Shown here: positions 53,846 to 62,353 of the stretch, piece after piece
Numbering within the stretch: position 1 is the stretch's first letter
How the letters are laid out: every line of letters starts with the position of its first letter
Assembly: GCA_036337945.1 (NCBI GenBank)
Contig: JAYZDF010000063.1
Coordinates: 29,407-93,406 of the forward strand
Origin: JAYZDF01 sp036337945
GTDB lineage: Bacteria; Myxococcota; Kuafuiibacteriia; Kuafuiibacteriales; Kuafuiibacteriaceae
Length of the DNA stretch: 64,000 nucleotides
Reading direction: 5' to 3'
Translations under genes and position numbers: made by a program
Notes under the pieces: model-generated
Database searches by the model: none
The model's input: the letters and a program-made list of their open reading frames with translations, nothing else
Told to the model about the DNA's origin: nothing

Positions 53846-55006
53846 ATGAATACAAATAACTACCATTCTAGAACCTATCTTGGGTGTCTACTTCTCGGGA
53901 TGGCAGTGTCGGGATGTCAGTCATGTGCATCCACAGTGATCCCACCGGAGGCGATGGCGCATCATGATATCGCGATCCAATATCTGAATCAGGGGCAATG
54001 CCTGGAGGCTGAAGAGCGTTGCCGGCTCTCGCTCGAATATGCGCCGAATTTTGCGCACCCTCATAACTGTCTAGGCTTAGTAGAACTTCATTGCCGCAAT
54101 AACCTTGAAGAAGCGGCTAGACACTTCAAGCGGGCTATCAGCGCTAATTCCGATTTCGTCGAAGCACACAACAATCTTGGCGTCACTTTTTTCCGCCGAA
54201 ATCCTCCGATGTACGACGAAGCTTGCGAGCAATATACAGCGGCAATCGAGATCAACCCCGGCTTTCTTGATGGTCGAGAGAATCTGGGACTTTGCCTCAT
54301 GCGTCGCGGTGTCATCGCGGGTTCTAAGAATAATTTAGAACGTCGAAAGGAGTATTTTCGCAAAGCTCGCAGTCATCTTATTCGCCTGACAGAGCTGAAC
54401 CCCGACAATTTCAATGCGAGAGATTATCTAGGATTTATGGATCTGATTGAACAAAAATTTGCGGCTGCGGAACGAAACTTCAAAAGATGTCTGGAGATAG
54501 ACGAGGAGAATCCGATCTGCGCTTTTCATCTTGGTCAAACGTACCTCAATACAGCTCGTTGCAATGACTCTATTCAGTACTTTGTCTCTTCGCTGAGGTC
54601 CGGTGATCAATCGATCGCTCCGGAGTCTCGAAAGAATCTGGCGCTGGCTTATGAGCAATGTGCGAAATCCGACGGAGCCATCAAATCGTTTCTCGAAACG
54701 ATCAAAAACGATCCCGGTAACCCGACGCATCACTATGATTTAGGAAATATCTATTTTGACAAGGGCCTTTATGACCGAGCCATCAACGAATGGGAAAATA
54801 CCGTCAAATTGGACTCGACATACTGTATGGCCTACTTCAAACTTGCGCAGCAAGCGAACAAGAACTTGGATAGTGCGACGACAATACGACAATGCCAAAA
54901 TTTTGTTCATTGTGCCAATGAGAAGAACAGGAACGAGGACGTGCCAAGATGGGACAATGAAACTCGTGAGTGTAAAGAACTCATTAGAGAGCTTGAGTTA
55001 GAGTAA
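53846..55006 (+). CDS. Tgl/PilF-like TPR lipoprotein
   Basis: 386 residues from the ATG at 53846 (the frame opens earlier at 53819). The lipobox is AVSGC. Seven or more TPR units follow (CLEAEERCRLSLEYAPNFAH, NLEEAARHFKRAISANSDFV, MYDEACEQYTAAIEINPGF, GLYDRAINEWENTVKLDSTY). Single-TPR-protein lipoproteins of this kind include Tgl and PilF, which help the pilus secretin to assemble in the outer membrane. With a pilin gene in this window such a role is possible, but Tgl is usually shorter (~250), so this may be a more general scaffold. The FHA gene starts 16 bases after it. Confidence 0.82.
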   Translation: MNTNNYHSRTYLGCLLLGMAVSGCQSCASTVIPPEAMAHHDIAIQYLNQGQCLEAEERCRLSLEYAPNFAHPHNCLGLVELHCRNNLEEAARHFKRAISANSDFVEAHNNLGVTFFRRNPPMYDEACEQYTAAIEINPGFLDGRENLGLCLMRRGVIAGSKNNLERRKEYFRKARSHLIRLTELNPDNFNARDYLGFMDLIEQKFAAAERNFKRCLEIDEENPICAFHLGQTYLNTARCNDSIQYFVSSLRSGDQSIAPESRKNLALAYEQCAKSDGAIKSFLETIKNDPGNPTHHYDLGNIYFDKGLYDRAINEWENTVKLDSTYCMAYFKLAQQANKNLDSATTIRQCQNFVHCANEKNRNEDVPRWDNETRECKELIRELELE

Positions 55007-55021
55007 AGCGACGAGAATTTG

Positions 55022-56185
55022 ATGTCTTCTGAATCGGTCAATAATAGTAGTGATGTGTCTACAGATGGTAAGACACCAGCGCCGATTCAGCTCCATGTTC
55101 GAATCGAAGTCGATGGCAAACCTCCTCGCGATTACAACTATGATTTCCAACAGCGTGAAATTACTTTCGGCCGTGATCCCGACAACGATATTCAGGTTCC
55201 ATTGACGACGGTGTCGCGTAATCATGCGCGGATTTTTTTTGAGCAAGGCGATTATTTTCTCGAAGATCTCAATTCAACCCATGGCACTAAGCACAATGAT
55301 TCTCGCCTGGGGAAACACGAAAAAAAGCTTCTACGTGACGGAGACGAAATAAGCATCATGTCTTTTTCTGTGAAGTTTCAAATGAATAGTGCGTACATGC
55401 TCGAGAGAAAACCTGGTGAGAAAACCGAGCATATGGCTCGCAGAATGGTGCAAGAGATAATCTCATCTGTTGCGGGGACCGAAGTCGAGCCTACCACGAT
55501 CCGCATAATGAATGGGGTCAACGAAGGCACACGTTATGATTTCAAGGATAGTCAGACGGAAGTAGTTTTAGGCAGAAGTCCTGAATGTGACGTCATCATT
55601 GATGATCATAATGCGTCACGCCGACATTGCCTTATTAAGCGGACTTGGAATGGATACACGGCTCAAGACCTCGGAAGTAAGAATGGTGTGCTGATCAATG
55701 GCGAGTCGATACAAGGTGTCCTTGACATAAAGGACAGCGATGAATTGCAAATAGGGGGAGTTAAGCTTCTTTTTATCGACCCTGCTTCAAGGTTACTCAA
55801 CCAATTTGGTGGTCCTGCAGATAACACAGCGATGGAATCCCGCGTGACCGTAGGTCCGGGCGAAATGCCAAGTGAAGAAGAATCAATTGAAAGCTACGAA
55901 GAAGAGTATTCGTCCGAGGAGTATGAGTCGGAAGAGCATTCTGAAAGCTCTATCGGCTATGATGAGGAATCGATCGGTGACCCTGAGCAGTCCTTTTCTG
56001 GGGAGGATTACTCAGAAAGTGAAGTAGACGATGAGCTTCAGGACGCAGAAAACGAGCCAGAAGAGGGCGATCTCGAACTTCCGTCCGTAACAACTTCCAG
56101 CGCGAAAGGAGAGATAGCGATACTCCTTATTGGGCTTGGAATCTTTCTCGCAGCTGTCGCGGTGTTCGTTTTTCTGAAGATCTAA
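55022..56185 (+). CDS. Double-FHA-domain protein with C-terminal membrane helix
   Basis: 387 residues from the ATG at 55022 (TTG at 55019 also in frame). Two forkhead-associated domains bind phosphothreonine: FHA1 with ITFGRDPDNDIQVPLTTVSRNH and LNSTHGTKHND, and FHA2 with LGRSPECDVIIDDHNASRRH and LGSKNGVLINGE. A long, very acidic Ser/Glu-rich linker (~275-355) leads to one C-terminal membrane helix (IAILLIGLGIFLAAVAVFVFL). It should read Ser/Thr kinase signals; no such kinase is in the window. It follows the TPR lipoprotein gene on the same strand. Confidence 0.92.
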   Translation: MSSESVNNSSDVSTDGKTPAPIQLHVRIEVDGKPPRDYNYDFQQREITFGRDPDNDIQVPLTTVSRNHARIFFEQGDYFLEDLNSTHGTKHNDSRLGKHEKKLLRDGDEISIMSFSVKFQMNSAYMLERKPGEKTEHMARRMVQEIISSVAGTEVEPTTIRIMNGVNEGTRYDFKDSQTEVVLGRSPECDVIIDDHNASRRHCLIKRTWNGYTAQDLGSKNGVLINGESIQGVLDIKDSDELQIGGVKLLFIDPASRLLNQFGGPADNTAMESRVTVGPGEMPSEEESIESYEEEYSSEEYESEEHSESSIGYDEESIGDPEQSFSGEDYSESEVDDELQDAENEPEEGDLELPSVTTSSAKGEIAILLIGLGIFLAAVAVFVFLKI

Positions 56186-56196
56186 CGTTGAGAACC

Positions 56197-57714
56197 TTAC
56201 CGATATGTCAGGATTCGCACTCGCCCCGAATGACTAGGTAAGTGTTTATAGAAGAATAGAATGTCTGATGCATCTTTTGTATTTTTGTAGAGCTTTCGAA
56301 CAGAACGAGTGGCTTTGACTTTAAAATTACGACTTGCGTTCGGGCGAAGTTTACCAACAGCTTCTCCCTCAAGAATCTCAAAATCTTTATCTCCTTGGCC
56401 GATCCCAATATCTGCCTTTCGATCCTGATTTATGTCGACTCCGAAAACTGGATAGGGTCCGTGCAAAGCCCCGCCAGTGCTGAAATCCAGGCCAAGCACG
56501 GAGGTGATTTCTAGTTCTGGATCCGTCTGAAAAACAGAGGATTTTTTCTGTGACCGCTTACGAATTCGAAAATCCACTTTGAGTTCAGAGCTCAGGAGCA
56601 CTCGAGATAGAGAAAAGAGGCTAGGCTTAGATAGCGGATGGATCATTTCCATCTCTCCATCGAGGTCGACGTCTTCGTATCGAACCAAGCTAGCAAATCC
56701 TTCGTCTGAAAATACTTGGTTGGGATTCTTCGAGAAACCGCCTCCTTTTTGTCCTAGATAAAGTCTGGTTTCTGTTCGCATATTCAGAACGCCTCCACTG
56801 ATTTTTGTGGCAGAGATATCGGCAATTTGATCGCCATTCAAATCAAGAATTTGCAAATCGATTGTTGTATCTCTCGCTGCGTTTTCTTTTTGAGTACGTA
56901 ATTTAAACCATCTTCGAACGCTTGGTGATTGCTCGAAGGTTCCATTGTTGAGTTGTTTGTTGACTGATATTCGGTCTTCGAAGTGACTGATGAGGTCTCG
57001 TTTACCGTCACCGTCGTAATCAATGAACCTTAGAAGAGGAATAATAGTTGTGGAACGAAAAGCGTATATCTTGCCTGAGCGGCCGCCTCGGGTCGAGCGC
57101 AAGTATGTATTTCTCTCTGCGTCATAAAAGTGCTCGGTTTCAAGTTTTATGTCCGAGTTAATTTTGTATAAAGCGCCTTTTCGCTCGTAAAGTTCGACGC
57201 CATCAACGAAGGGAACAATAATCCAAGTCTTATTTTCAAATTGTTTTACGAAGTCCCAATATATAAAGTCTTCTCTTTCGGATTTTCCCACGATATTGCG
57301 GGCTTTGAGTATTCGTATGGGTGAGCTTACTCGATTACGAAGCGCAACTTGAGCGTAAATACCTGAGGAGCGTAGATAGACAATTTCGGCTTTCTCATCG
57401 CCCATCACATCGGCAACAGTGAAAGCAACGGCGCTTTTTGGCGCTTGAAAGGCTTGTTGAGGATACTTAGCAAATGTACCGTTCTCTCTGAAAAATATTG
57501 CGAGGAATTTTTTTGAATCGACGCCGACGCCACGCTTGTAACTAAATACCAAGTCATTTTCTTCGTTTCCGTCAAGGTCACCCTCGGCTACCCACAATAT
57601 TTCTCCAGGGACTTGTAAATCAGTTATCGCGTACTTTTTTGCTTGCGCATTTTGTTGGAAATGAACAGCCCACACGGTTATGAAAATCAGAGATGTTCTG
57701 AGGATATTCTTCAT
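56197..57714 (-). CDS. Secreted FG-GAP/VCBS-repeat protein
   Basis: 505 residues. A signal peptide (MKNILRTSLIFITVWAVHFQQNAQA) is followed by six or seven FG-GAP-like units with the calcium-loop cores GDLDGNEENDLVF, ADVMGDEKAEIVY, IDYDGDGKRDLIS, LDLNGDQIADISA, EDVDLDGEMEMIH and VDINQDRKADIGI. This is enough for a seven-bladed propeller. The end is basic and Tyr/Arg-rich. Its start codon overlaps the stop of the M19-like gene (ATGA), so the two are translationally coupled. Confidence 0.87.
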   Translation of the reverse strand: MKNILRTSLIFITVWAVHFQQNAQAKKYAITDLQVPGEILWVAEGDLDGNEENDLVFSYKRGVGVDSKKFLAIFFRENGTFAKYPQQAFQAPKSAVAFTVADVMGDEKAEIVYLRSSGIYAQVALRNRVSSPIRILKARNIVGKSEREDFIYWDFVKQFENKTWIIVPFVDGVELYERKGALYKINSDIKLETEHFYDAERNTYLRSTRGGRSGKIYAFRSTTIIPLLRFIDYDGDGKRDLISHFEDRISVNKQLNNGTFEQSPSVRRWFKLRTQKENAARDTTIDLQILDLNGDQIADISATKISGGVLNMRTETRLYLGQKGGGFSKNPNQVFSDEGFASLVRYEDVDLDGEMEMIHPLSKPSLFSLSRVLLSSELKVDFRIRKRSQKKSSVFQTDPELEITSVLGLDFSTGGALHGPYPVFGVDINQDRKADIGIGQGDKDFEILEGEAVGKLRPNASRNFKVKATRSVRKLYKNTKDASDILFFYKHLPSHSGRVRILTYR

Positions 57715-58790
57715 GGTCGAACTTCTCGAAGAACGCGCAGCGCGTTTAGACCCAGGATTTTTTGGATACGTTCTGACGACCAGTTTCTATTTAGCATGTG
57801 CTGAACGAGACGAGGGTAGTGACTTCCGCACCTAAAATCTGATGGCGGTATGATCATGCCGTCATAATCGCTTCCAATTGATGCGTAATCTTCTCCGACC
57901 ACATTGATGACATGTTGCATATGCTCAACGACCATACTCCCGTCATTCAGCATGTTTGAGGTCTTCAGAAAATTCACAGCGTATATTATTCCAATTGTTC
58001 CACCTGTATCCGCAATTGCCTTGAGTTGTTCATCGTCGAGATTGCGCCAGTGCTTTTTGACACCGCTTACTCCTGTATGTGTTGCCACAAGAGGCTGGGA
58101 CTTGTCGTGATGTTCATGCGCGGTCCAAAAGCCTTCCGGGTTAATATGCGCAAGGTCCACTAAGATGCGTTTACGATTCATTTCTCGCACCAGTTCAACC
58201 CCGGATAAGCTTAGGCCTTTTCGTTTACCGATTAGCTTCAACGGGCTAGAGGTAATTCCATAGTTAGAGCTTGTGAGATGGACGAGCGTTATTCGAGTCA
58301 CAACATCATTTGGAATTGAATCCAAACCTTCAGGAGCTCCCTCCACGGCATTGCCGCCCTGAATACTTACCAAGCATGCATGCGCGCCTCGTTTTCGGGC
58401 AGCCATGTATTCTGAGTAGTTTCTAACAATTTCAAATCGACCATCTGTCCCGTGAATAAGTTTGGTCATCTTTTCTAAGTTGGCCAAAAAGCAAGACCAA
58501 CGGCTCTTTGCGCTTCGAAATGGATTGGTAGTAATTGACCACATTGCTCCAGTAAGCTCGCCTTCGATGATACGTGGGAAATCTAAATGACCAAGGTATA
58601 GGCCTCCGAATTTTCCTGGAACATGGTGTTTGTAGGGGTCGTAAGGAATGAGTCGGGGGACTAAATATCCTTCGATGTGTAAATCAATAATTTCGCTTTC
58701 GCGCGCGAGTTGTACAGCCTCAACTGAAATACCTTGCTTTTTGGCGAGTGCTTGATCGTCGAGCGGCTCAGGCGGAGTGAAGACAGACAC
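57711..58790 (-). CDS. M19 (membrane dipeptidase) homologue with altered metal ligands
   Basis: 359 residues, GTG start, no signal peptide. The fold is M19/renal-dipeptidase: IIDLHIEG, then VSIQGGNAVEG, LVDLAHINPEG, VATHTGVSG, HWRNLDDEQLKAIADTGG and GSDYDG, the usual order. Compared with renal dipeptidase, His38 matches His20, but the neighbouring Asp22 is Glu40 and the zinc-bridging Glu125 is Gln144. His215, His238, Arg249 and the late Asp are kept. Loss of the bridging carboxylate should prevent normal dinuclear zinc chemistry, so the protein may have changed activity or be a binding protein. It is in an operon with HAD-IIA, SpeD and FG-GAP genes, which suggests a special substrate. Confidence 0.85.
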   Translation of the reverse strand: MSVFTPPEPLDDQALAKKQGISVEAVQLARESEIIDLHIEGYLVPRLIPYDPYKHHVPGKFGGLYLGHLDFPRIIEGELTGAMWSITTNPFRSAKSRWSCFLANLEKMTKLIHGTDGRFEIVRNYSEYMAARKRGAHACLVSIQGGNAVEGAPEGLDSIPNDVVTRITLVHLTSSNYGITSSPLKLIGKRKGLSLSGVELVREMNRKRILVDLAHINPEGFWTAHEHHDKSQPLVATHTGVSGVKKHWRNLDDEQLKAIADTGGTIGIIYAVNFLKTSNMLNDGSMVVEHMQHVINVVGEDYASIGSDYDGMIIPPSDFRCGSHYPRLVQHMLNRNWSSERIQKILGLNALRVLREVRP

Positions 58791-58850
58791 TCTTGTACTT
58801 TTAGCACAAACGTTCCAGGATTTCTTAGTATATAAGAATGGTTCAAGAGA

Positions 58851-59696
58851 TTAGCGCTGGGGCGATATGGGCGCCTTATATAGACTTTCCAGAGTATAGG
58901 TTGGCTGTATAGAATCGTACTCGTCGGGTGCGCTCTTTGTTAGACCCGTAAGCATGAGGACAGAGTCTATATTGGACTGCTGAGCACCCAAAATATCTGT
59001 GTGTATTTGGTCGCCGATCATCAGAGCTTGACGCGTGCCTACGTGTCGAAACGCAGATTCAAAAATCCACGTCTCGGGCTTCCCAAGTCGAGAAAATTTG
59101 AGAGAAGCATCAGGACCATACCTTTGAAGAAGTATGGCTTCGATCATCGTAGCGATACTTCCAGCGGTGATGCCGTAGCTGTCGGTTGTGCTTGGATAAA
59201 TTAAGTCGGGATTTGGTAAAATCAAGTCCGGTGTTGTTCCCTGGTCAATCAGGCGAATAATTTGAGTGACGGCGAGGTCTACGGATTCTCGAAAACGGTA
59301 TCCTGCTTCGTCTGCGATGATGAAGACATCGAACTCTCCATCTTTCACGTCCACTACATTTGCTCCGGCAGATTTGGCAAAGTCAACCGAGGCCTTGGTG
59401 CCCATAATTTGAGTCTTCGCGCCTTGGAGCTCATGCTCTTTGAAGTAGTCGACAATCAATGAGCCTGAACAGAGAATTTGGTCGGGATGAATCTTCATCT
59501 CCATACTCAAAAACCTTTGAGCAATTTCTTCATGAGAACGTGATGCATCATTCGTAACAATGAGAAAGTTTGTTTTTGCTGTCACGAGCTCTTCAACGAA
59601 CGTCTTTGCGTTCGGAAGCGGGCCTTTTGCATCTACTAGTACTCCATAGGCATCTATAAGGATGGCTTCGTACGAAGAAATGATATCTAAAATCAT
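58851..59696 (-). CDS. HAD-IIA (NagD-type) phosphatase
   Basis: 281 residues. Motif I reads LIDAYGVLVD, where Asp-Ala-Tyr-Gly stands for DxDG; the second Asp of motif I is Tyr. Motif II is IVTNDASRS, motif III Lys lies in RLGKPETWIF, and motif IV is MIGDQIHTDILGA. This is the HAD-IIA class (NagD, PNPase-like). The DAYGV variant is known in the TIGR01459 subfamily of this class, so it may still be active. It overlaps the SpeD gene by four bases (ATGA) and is 60 bases upstream of the M19 gene. Natural substrates of the class include nucleotides and sugar phosphates. Confidence 0.9.
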   Translation of the reverse strand: MILDIISSYEAILIDAYGVLVDAKGPLPNAKTFVEELVTAKTNFLIVTNDASRSHEEIAQRFLSMEMKIHPDQILCSGSLIVDYFKEHELQGAKTQIMGTKASVDFAKSAGANVVDVKDGEFDVFIIADEAGYRFRESVDLAVTQIIRLIDQGTTPDLILPNPDLIYPSTTDSYGITAGSIATMIEAILLQRYGPDASLKFSRLGKPETWIFESAFRHVGTRQALMIGDQIHTDILGAQQSNIDSVLMLTGLTKSAPDEYDSIQPTYTLESLYKAPISPQR

Positions 59697-60043
59697 CTGT
59701 CGATAGTCCTTTCTGTAAAACGAGAGAACCGAAAGCGTCGGGTGAGAACCTCTCGTGCGAGCTCAGAGTTAAATTCTGCGCAAGAAAAAATATCTACATG
59801 GAGTTGGCGTGATTGATGATGTGCGTGCAAGCTGATGTGGCTTTCGGCAATCAGAAGTAAACCAGCGGTTATGTTTTTCTCTGAGTAAACCTGAGGTTCA
59901 CATACTGGAGTCATCTTCAGCGCTGATGGTAATTCATTCAAAGTATCCAAGAAAATACGTGTGTCTTGCAGGGTCTCTAAATCGCATTCGAATGCATCAA
60001 GGATCCAGTGTTGGCCGAGCGTAGTCATCATTGAGTGCGCCAA
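59693..60043 (-). CDS. S-adenosylmethionine decarboxylase (SpeD/SpeH) homologue
   Basis: 116 residues, slightly shorter than class 1B SpeD (~120-130). The self-cleavage region LLIAESHISLH gives Glu67-Ser68, where cleavage leaves a pyruvoyl group on Ser68; His73 and Cys88 sit at the expected spacing (+5 and +20), as in the Thermotoga enzyme (S63, H68, C83). The usual HTWPE segment after it is HAHHQ here. SpeD makes decarboxylated AdoMet for spermidine synthesis, but no spermidine synthase is in the window. Some bacterial SpeD homologues decarboxylate ornithine or arginine instead. Which one applies here is open. Confidence 0.87.
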   Translation of the reverse strand: MAHSMMTTLGQHWILDAFECDLETLQDTRIFLDTLNELPSALKMTPVCEPQVYSEKNITAGLLLIAESHISLHAHHQSRQLHVDIFSCAEFNSELAREVLTRRFRFSRFTERTIDR

Positions 60044-60061
60044 GACTGGCTGGTTTGTTGT

Positions 60062-61633
60062 CTAGAAGCAAATACCTTCGCTTGATCGATTTGTTGTGCC
60101 GTTAGGAATGAAGTTTCCAGCTGCTCCATCCCAATCTATTGTGCCGACATGCCAAAGATCATTGCAGATTATGCTTTGAGACACAGAACTCACCATCTGG
60201 CCCGCAATGAAGATGTCTACTGAAGCGGTGGAGGGCCCGGAAAATCTATCGTTGAAGTAGTGAACGTAGACCTCGTAACGTCCAGGAGCGGTCGATTGAA
60301 GATTGATCTCCTCTGGACCATTGCCATCAATGTCATCAACATCCAAAAACGGGTCATCAGTGTTGTCGTTCAAAATATTCCAATCGGGATTTTTATTCGC
60401 GTAGTAACAATCGTCCCCGGATACATCGAAAGGCGTTCCGCCTGGTCGAACAAGATGTAAGTCGATATCAGTCATAGCGGTATCCCATCGGAGGATTAGA
60501 CTAATTGCTGTCGCTGTTGGTGGGGGAGGAACCACTTCTGCAGTGAGCGGGATGTCAAGATTCGTCACGCCTGTTGAACCATTGTAGTTTAGCCTCAAGG
60601 TCCCGTTCACGACTCGAGGTGCACCGGCGGCCGTATAGGCGACTTCGAGCGCAACAGAGCTCCCTGCGCTGATGTCAATGGTTGTGACCGGAGCAGTAAG
60701 GCTGAAATCTGGCCCTCCCGCTGTGATCTGACCTGAAACTAATCGAACGGGTCCGCCCATCGCAGTACAGCCAAGCATTTGTGTCCCGCTCATCCCTCGC
60801 TCTATGGGACCGAAGTTCACACTTGAAGGACTGCACGCAAGGCTTCCTTGGGGAATAAGGCCTTCTCCGGCCAGGCCTAGAGTAAGTTCAGGTCCGTTGG
60901 ACGTTGGAAATCTAAATTGGTCTGGTCTGGGGCCTGCGGCTTTCGGAGCGAAGACGATCTCTGCGGTTATTGAGCCCTGGGCAGGAACTTCGAGTGGAAA
61001 TACAGCATTAGAAAAGTACTCATCTCCTGCAGCCACGGGCATTCCAGTGCTTGCTGAGATTGGATTTTCGATAATCCCAGGAGCAAGGCCCGTATTCGTG
61101 AATGTGACTTGCCCAATCTCGGAGGAGCCGATGGCAACGACGCCATAGTCTAAGCTCGCTGGAGAAAGTGTGAGTTCCGCTACTTGAGCCACAACGCCTG
61201 TTGCTTTGACGACGAGTGGGATCTTGCTGTCGCCGGAGTAGGCTATGATTGTGGATTCTTGCGGGCCTTCAACTGTTGCGAGAAAGGTCACTGTGATATC
61301 GAGTGATTCGCCGACCGGAATTAATGCGTTTTCGATAGAAGCCTTGTTTTCGGCAATGGCAAACGGATCGGTCACCTCGATCCGATCGATCGCTAGAACC
61401 GTTGACCCGATATTTTTCAGTGCTGCGCTACGATTGCTTGAGCGACCGATCGTGACCTCTCCAAACTCTATGGTTTCGGGCTCGAAGGCTCCGGCCGAAG
61501 AGAGGACTGTAAGGTCTGCATCGTCACAGGCTAAATTCGCTACTGCGGATGCGCTCAAAATGCCTAAAACCATCAGTCGAGCCGTTAGGCGTCGAGAAGA
61601 AGACACTCTTTCACGTTGTTTAATCAATTGCAT
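60062..61633 (-). CDS. ASH-domain lipoprotein with DUF2135-like C-terminus
   Basis: 523 residues from the ATG at 61633, which starts a signal with a lipobox-like end (VANLAC); the frame continues to 61888 and would overlap rpsP, so the shorter form is preferred. Three ASH domains (choice-of-anchor D) have cores IEFGEVTIGRSSNRSAALKN, LDYGVVAIGSSEIGQVTFTN and VNFGPIERGMSGTQMLGC. A YfaP/DUF2135-like domain follows: TDIDLHLVRPGG, DDCYYANKNPDWN and DDIDGNGPEEINL, which is Asp-rich and probably calcium-binding. It is the first gene of the five-gene minus-strand run. It is divergent from rpsP. Confidence 0.88.
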   Translation of the reverse strand: MQLIKQRERVSSSRRLTARLMVLGILSASAVANLACDDADLTVLSSAGAFEPETIEFGEVTIGRSSNRSAALKNIGSTVLAIDRIEVTDPFAIAENKASIENALIPVGESLDITVTFLATVEGPQESTIIAYSGDSKIPLVVKATGVVAQVAELTLSPASLDYGVVAIGSSEIGQVTFTNTGLAPGIIENPISASTGMPVAAGDEYFSNAVFPLEVPAQGSITAEIVFAPKAAGPRPDQFRFPTSNGPELTLGLAGEGLIPQGSLACSPSSVNFGPIERGMSGTQMLGCTAMGGPVRLVSGQITAGGPDFSLTAPVTTIDISAGSSVALEVAYTAAGAPRVVNGTLRLNYNGSTGVTNLDIPLTAEVVPPPPTATAISLILRWDTAMTDIDLHLVRPGGTPFDVSGDDCYYANKNPDWNILNDNTDDPFLDVDDIDGNGPEEINLQSTAPGRYEVYVHYFNDRFSGPSTASVDIFIAGQMVSSVSQSIICNDLWHVGTIDWDGAAGNFIPNGTTNRSSEGICF

Positions 61634-61703
61634 AAATGACCCCGGCGGGCTGGACGAGCCACAACCGCAAACAATATAGTGAATCCGGTCCAAAAAAGGC
61701 TCC

Positions 61704-61761
61704 ACCGCATTACCGACGGGCACTTGTCCTAGGTATTTACACTGTAAGGGGTAAATGCGGT
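61704..61761. promoter_or_regulatory. Long-range inverted repeat upstream of rpsP
   Basis: Arms ACCGCATT (61704-61711) and AATGCGGT (61754-61761) are perfect complements 42 bases apart. A smaller pair, TTTAC and GTAAA, lies inside. The repeat is about 95 bases before the rpsP ATG, within the intergenic region shared with the ASH lipoprotein gene. It could be a leader structure or an operator. No standard -35/-10 pair stands out beside it. Confidence 0.4.
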
Positions 61762-61854
61762 TTTGGATCCAAAAAGCCTTGACACCGTAGGCTTGATGTC
61801 CGATTAGCAGGCTCCCGTTGCGCAACCATGAATGCAACGGCGGAGGACGAATAA

Positions 61855-62109
61855 ATGGTGACCTTAAGATTGTCGCGAGAGGGCTCAAAAAAACGGCCCG
61901 TATATCACTTGGTGGCTAAGGACGTGCGTGCACGTCGTGACGGTAAATTTATTGAAAAGCTTGGGCATTTCATCCCACAGCGAGACGTTTTGGTACTGAA
62001 CCATGAGCGGATCGATTACTGGCTGAGCCAGGGTGCACAGCAAACCGTGACTGCGAAAAGCCTTATTAAGAAGAGCCGACGAGCGCAAGCTGCCGAAGCA
62101 ACTGCGTAG
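61855..62109 (+). CDS. rpsP: 30S ribosomal protein S16
   Basis: 84 residues, the family's normal length. The start MVTLRLSREGSKKRPVYHLVAKDVRARRDG is the S16 signature, followed by FIEKLGHFIPQ and DYWLSQGAQQTVTAKSLIKK. It is a component of the small subunit and its assembly. It begins the rpsP-khpA-rimM-trmD operon, a conserved order. Confidence 0.98.
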   Translation: MVTLRLSREGSKKRPVYHLVAKDVRARRDGKFIEKLGHFIPQRDVLVLNHERIDYWLSQGAQQTVTAKSLIKKSRRAQAAEATA

Positions 62110-62118
62110 AGTACGTAA

Positions 62119-62349
62119 ATGAAAGACTTAGTTGAGTACATCGCGAAATCGCTCGTTGATGAGCCCGATTCTGTTGAAGTGACGGAGCAAGTCGAAGATG
62201 AAGCTTCTGTCATTCGTCTCAAAGTGTCGAAAGATGACTTGGGTAAAGTCATCGGGAAAAAGGGCCGAACCGCAAAAGCAATGCGTACGCTTTTGGCGGC
62301 TGTAGCAACCCGCGACGAGAAACGTTCTACACTTGAGATTGTAGAGTAG
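62119..62349 (+). CDS. khpA: KH-domain RNA-binding protein KhpA
   Basis: 76 residues with one KH domain: the GxxG loop is in LGKVIGKKGRTAKAMRTLL. The small protein binds RNA, often with KhpB (Jag), and its place between rpsP and rimM is the usual one. It starts nine bases after rpsP. Confidence 0.95.
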   Translation: MKDLVEYIAKSLVDEPDSVEVTEQVEDEASVIRLKVSKDDLGKVIGKKGRTAKAMRTLLAAVATRDEKRSTLEIVE

Positions 62350-62353
62350 AACA

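Noticed and set aside
61634..61888. Upstream extension of the ASH lipoprotein gene
   Set aside because: It would overlap rpsP and lacks a signal peptide; the ATG at 61633 starts a lipoprotein signal.
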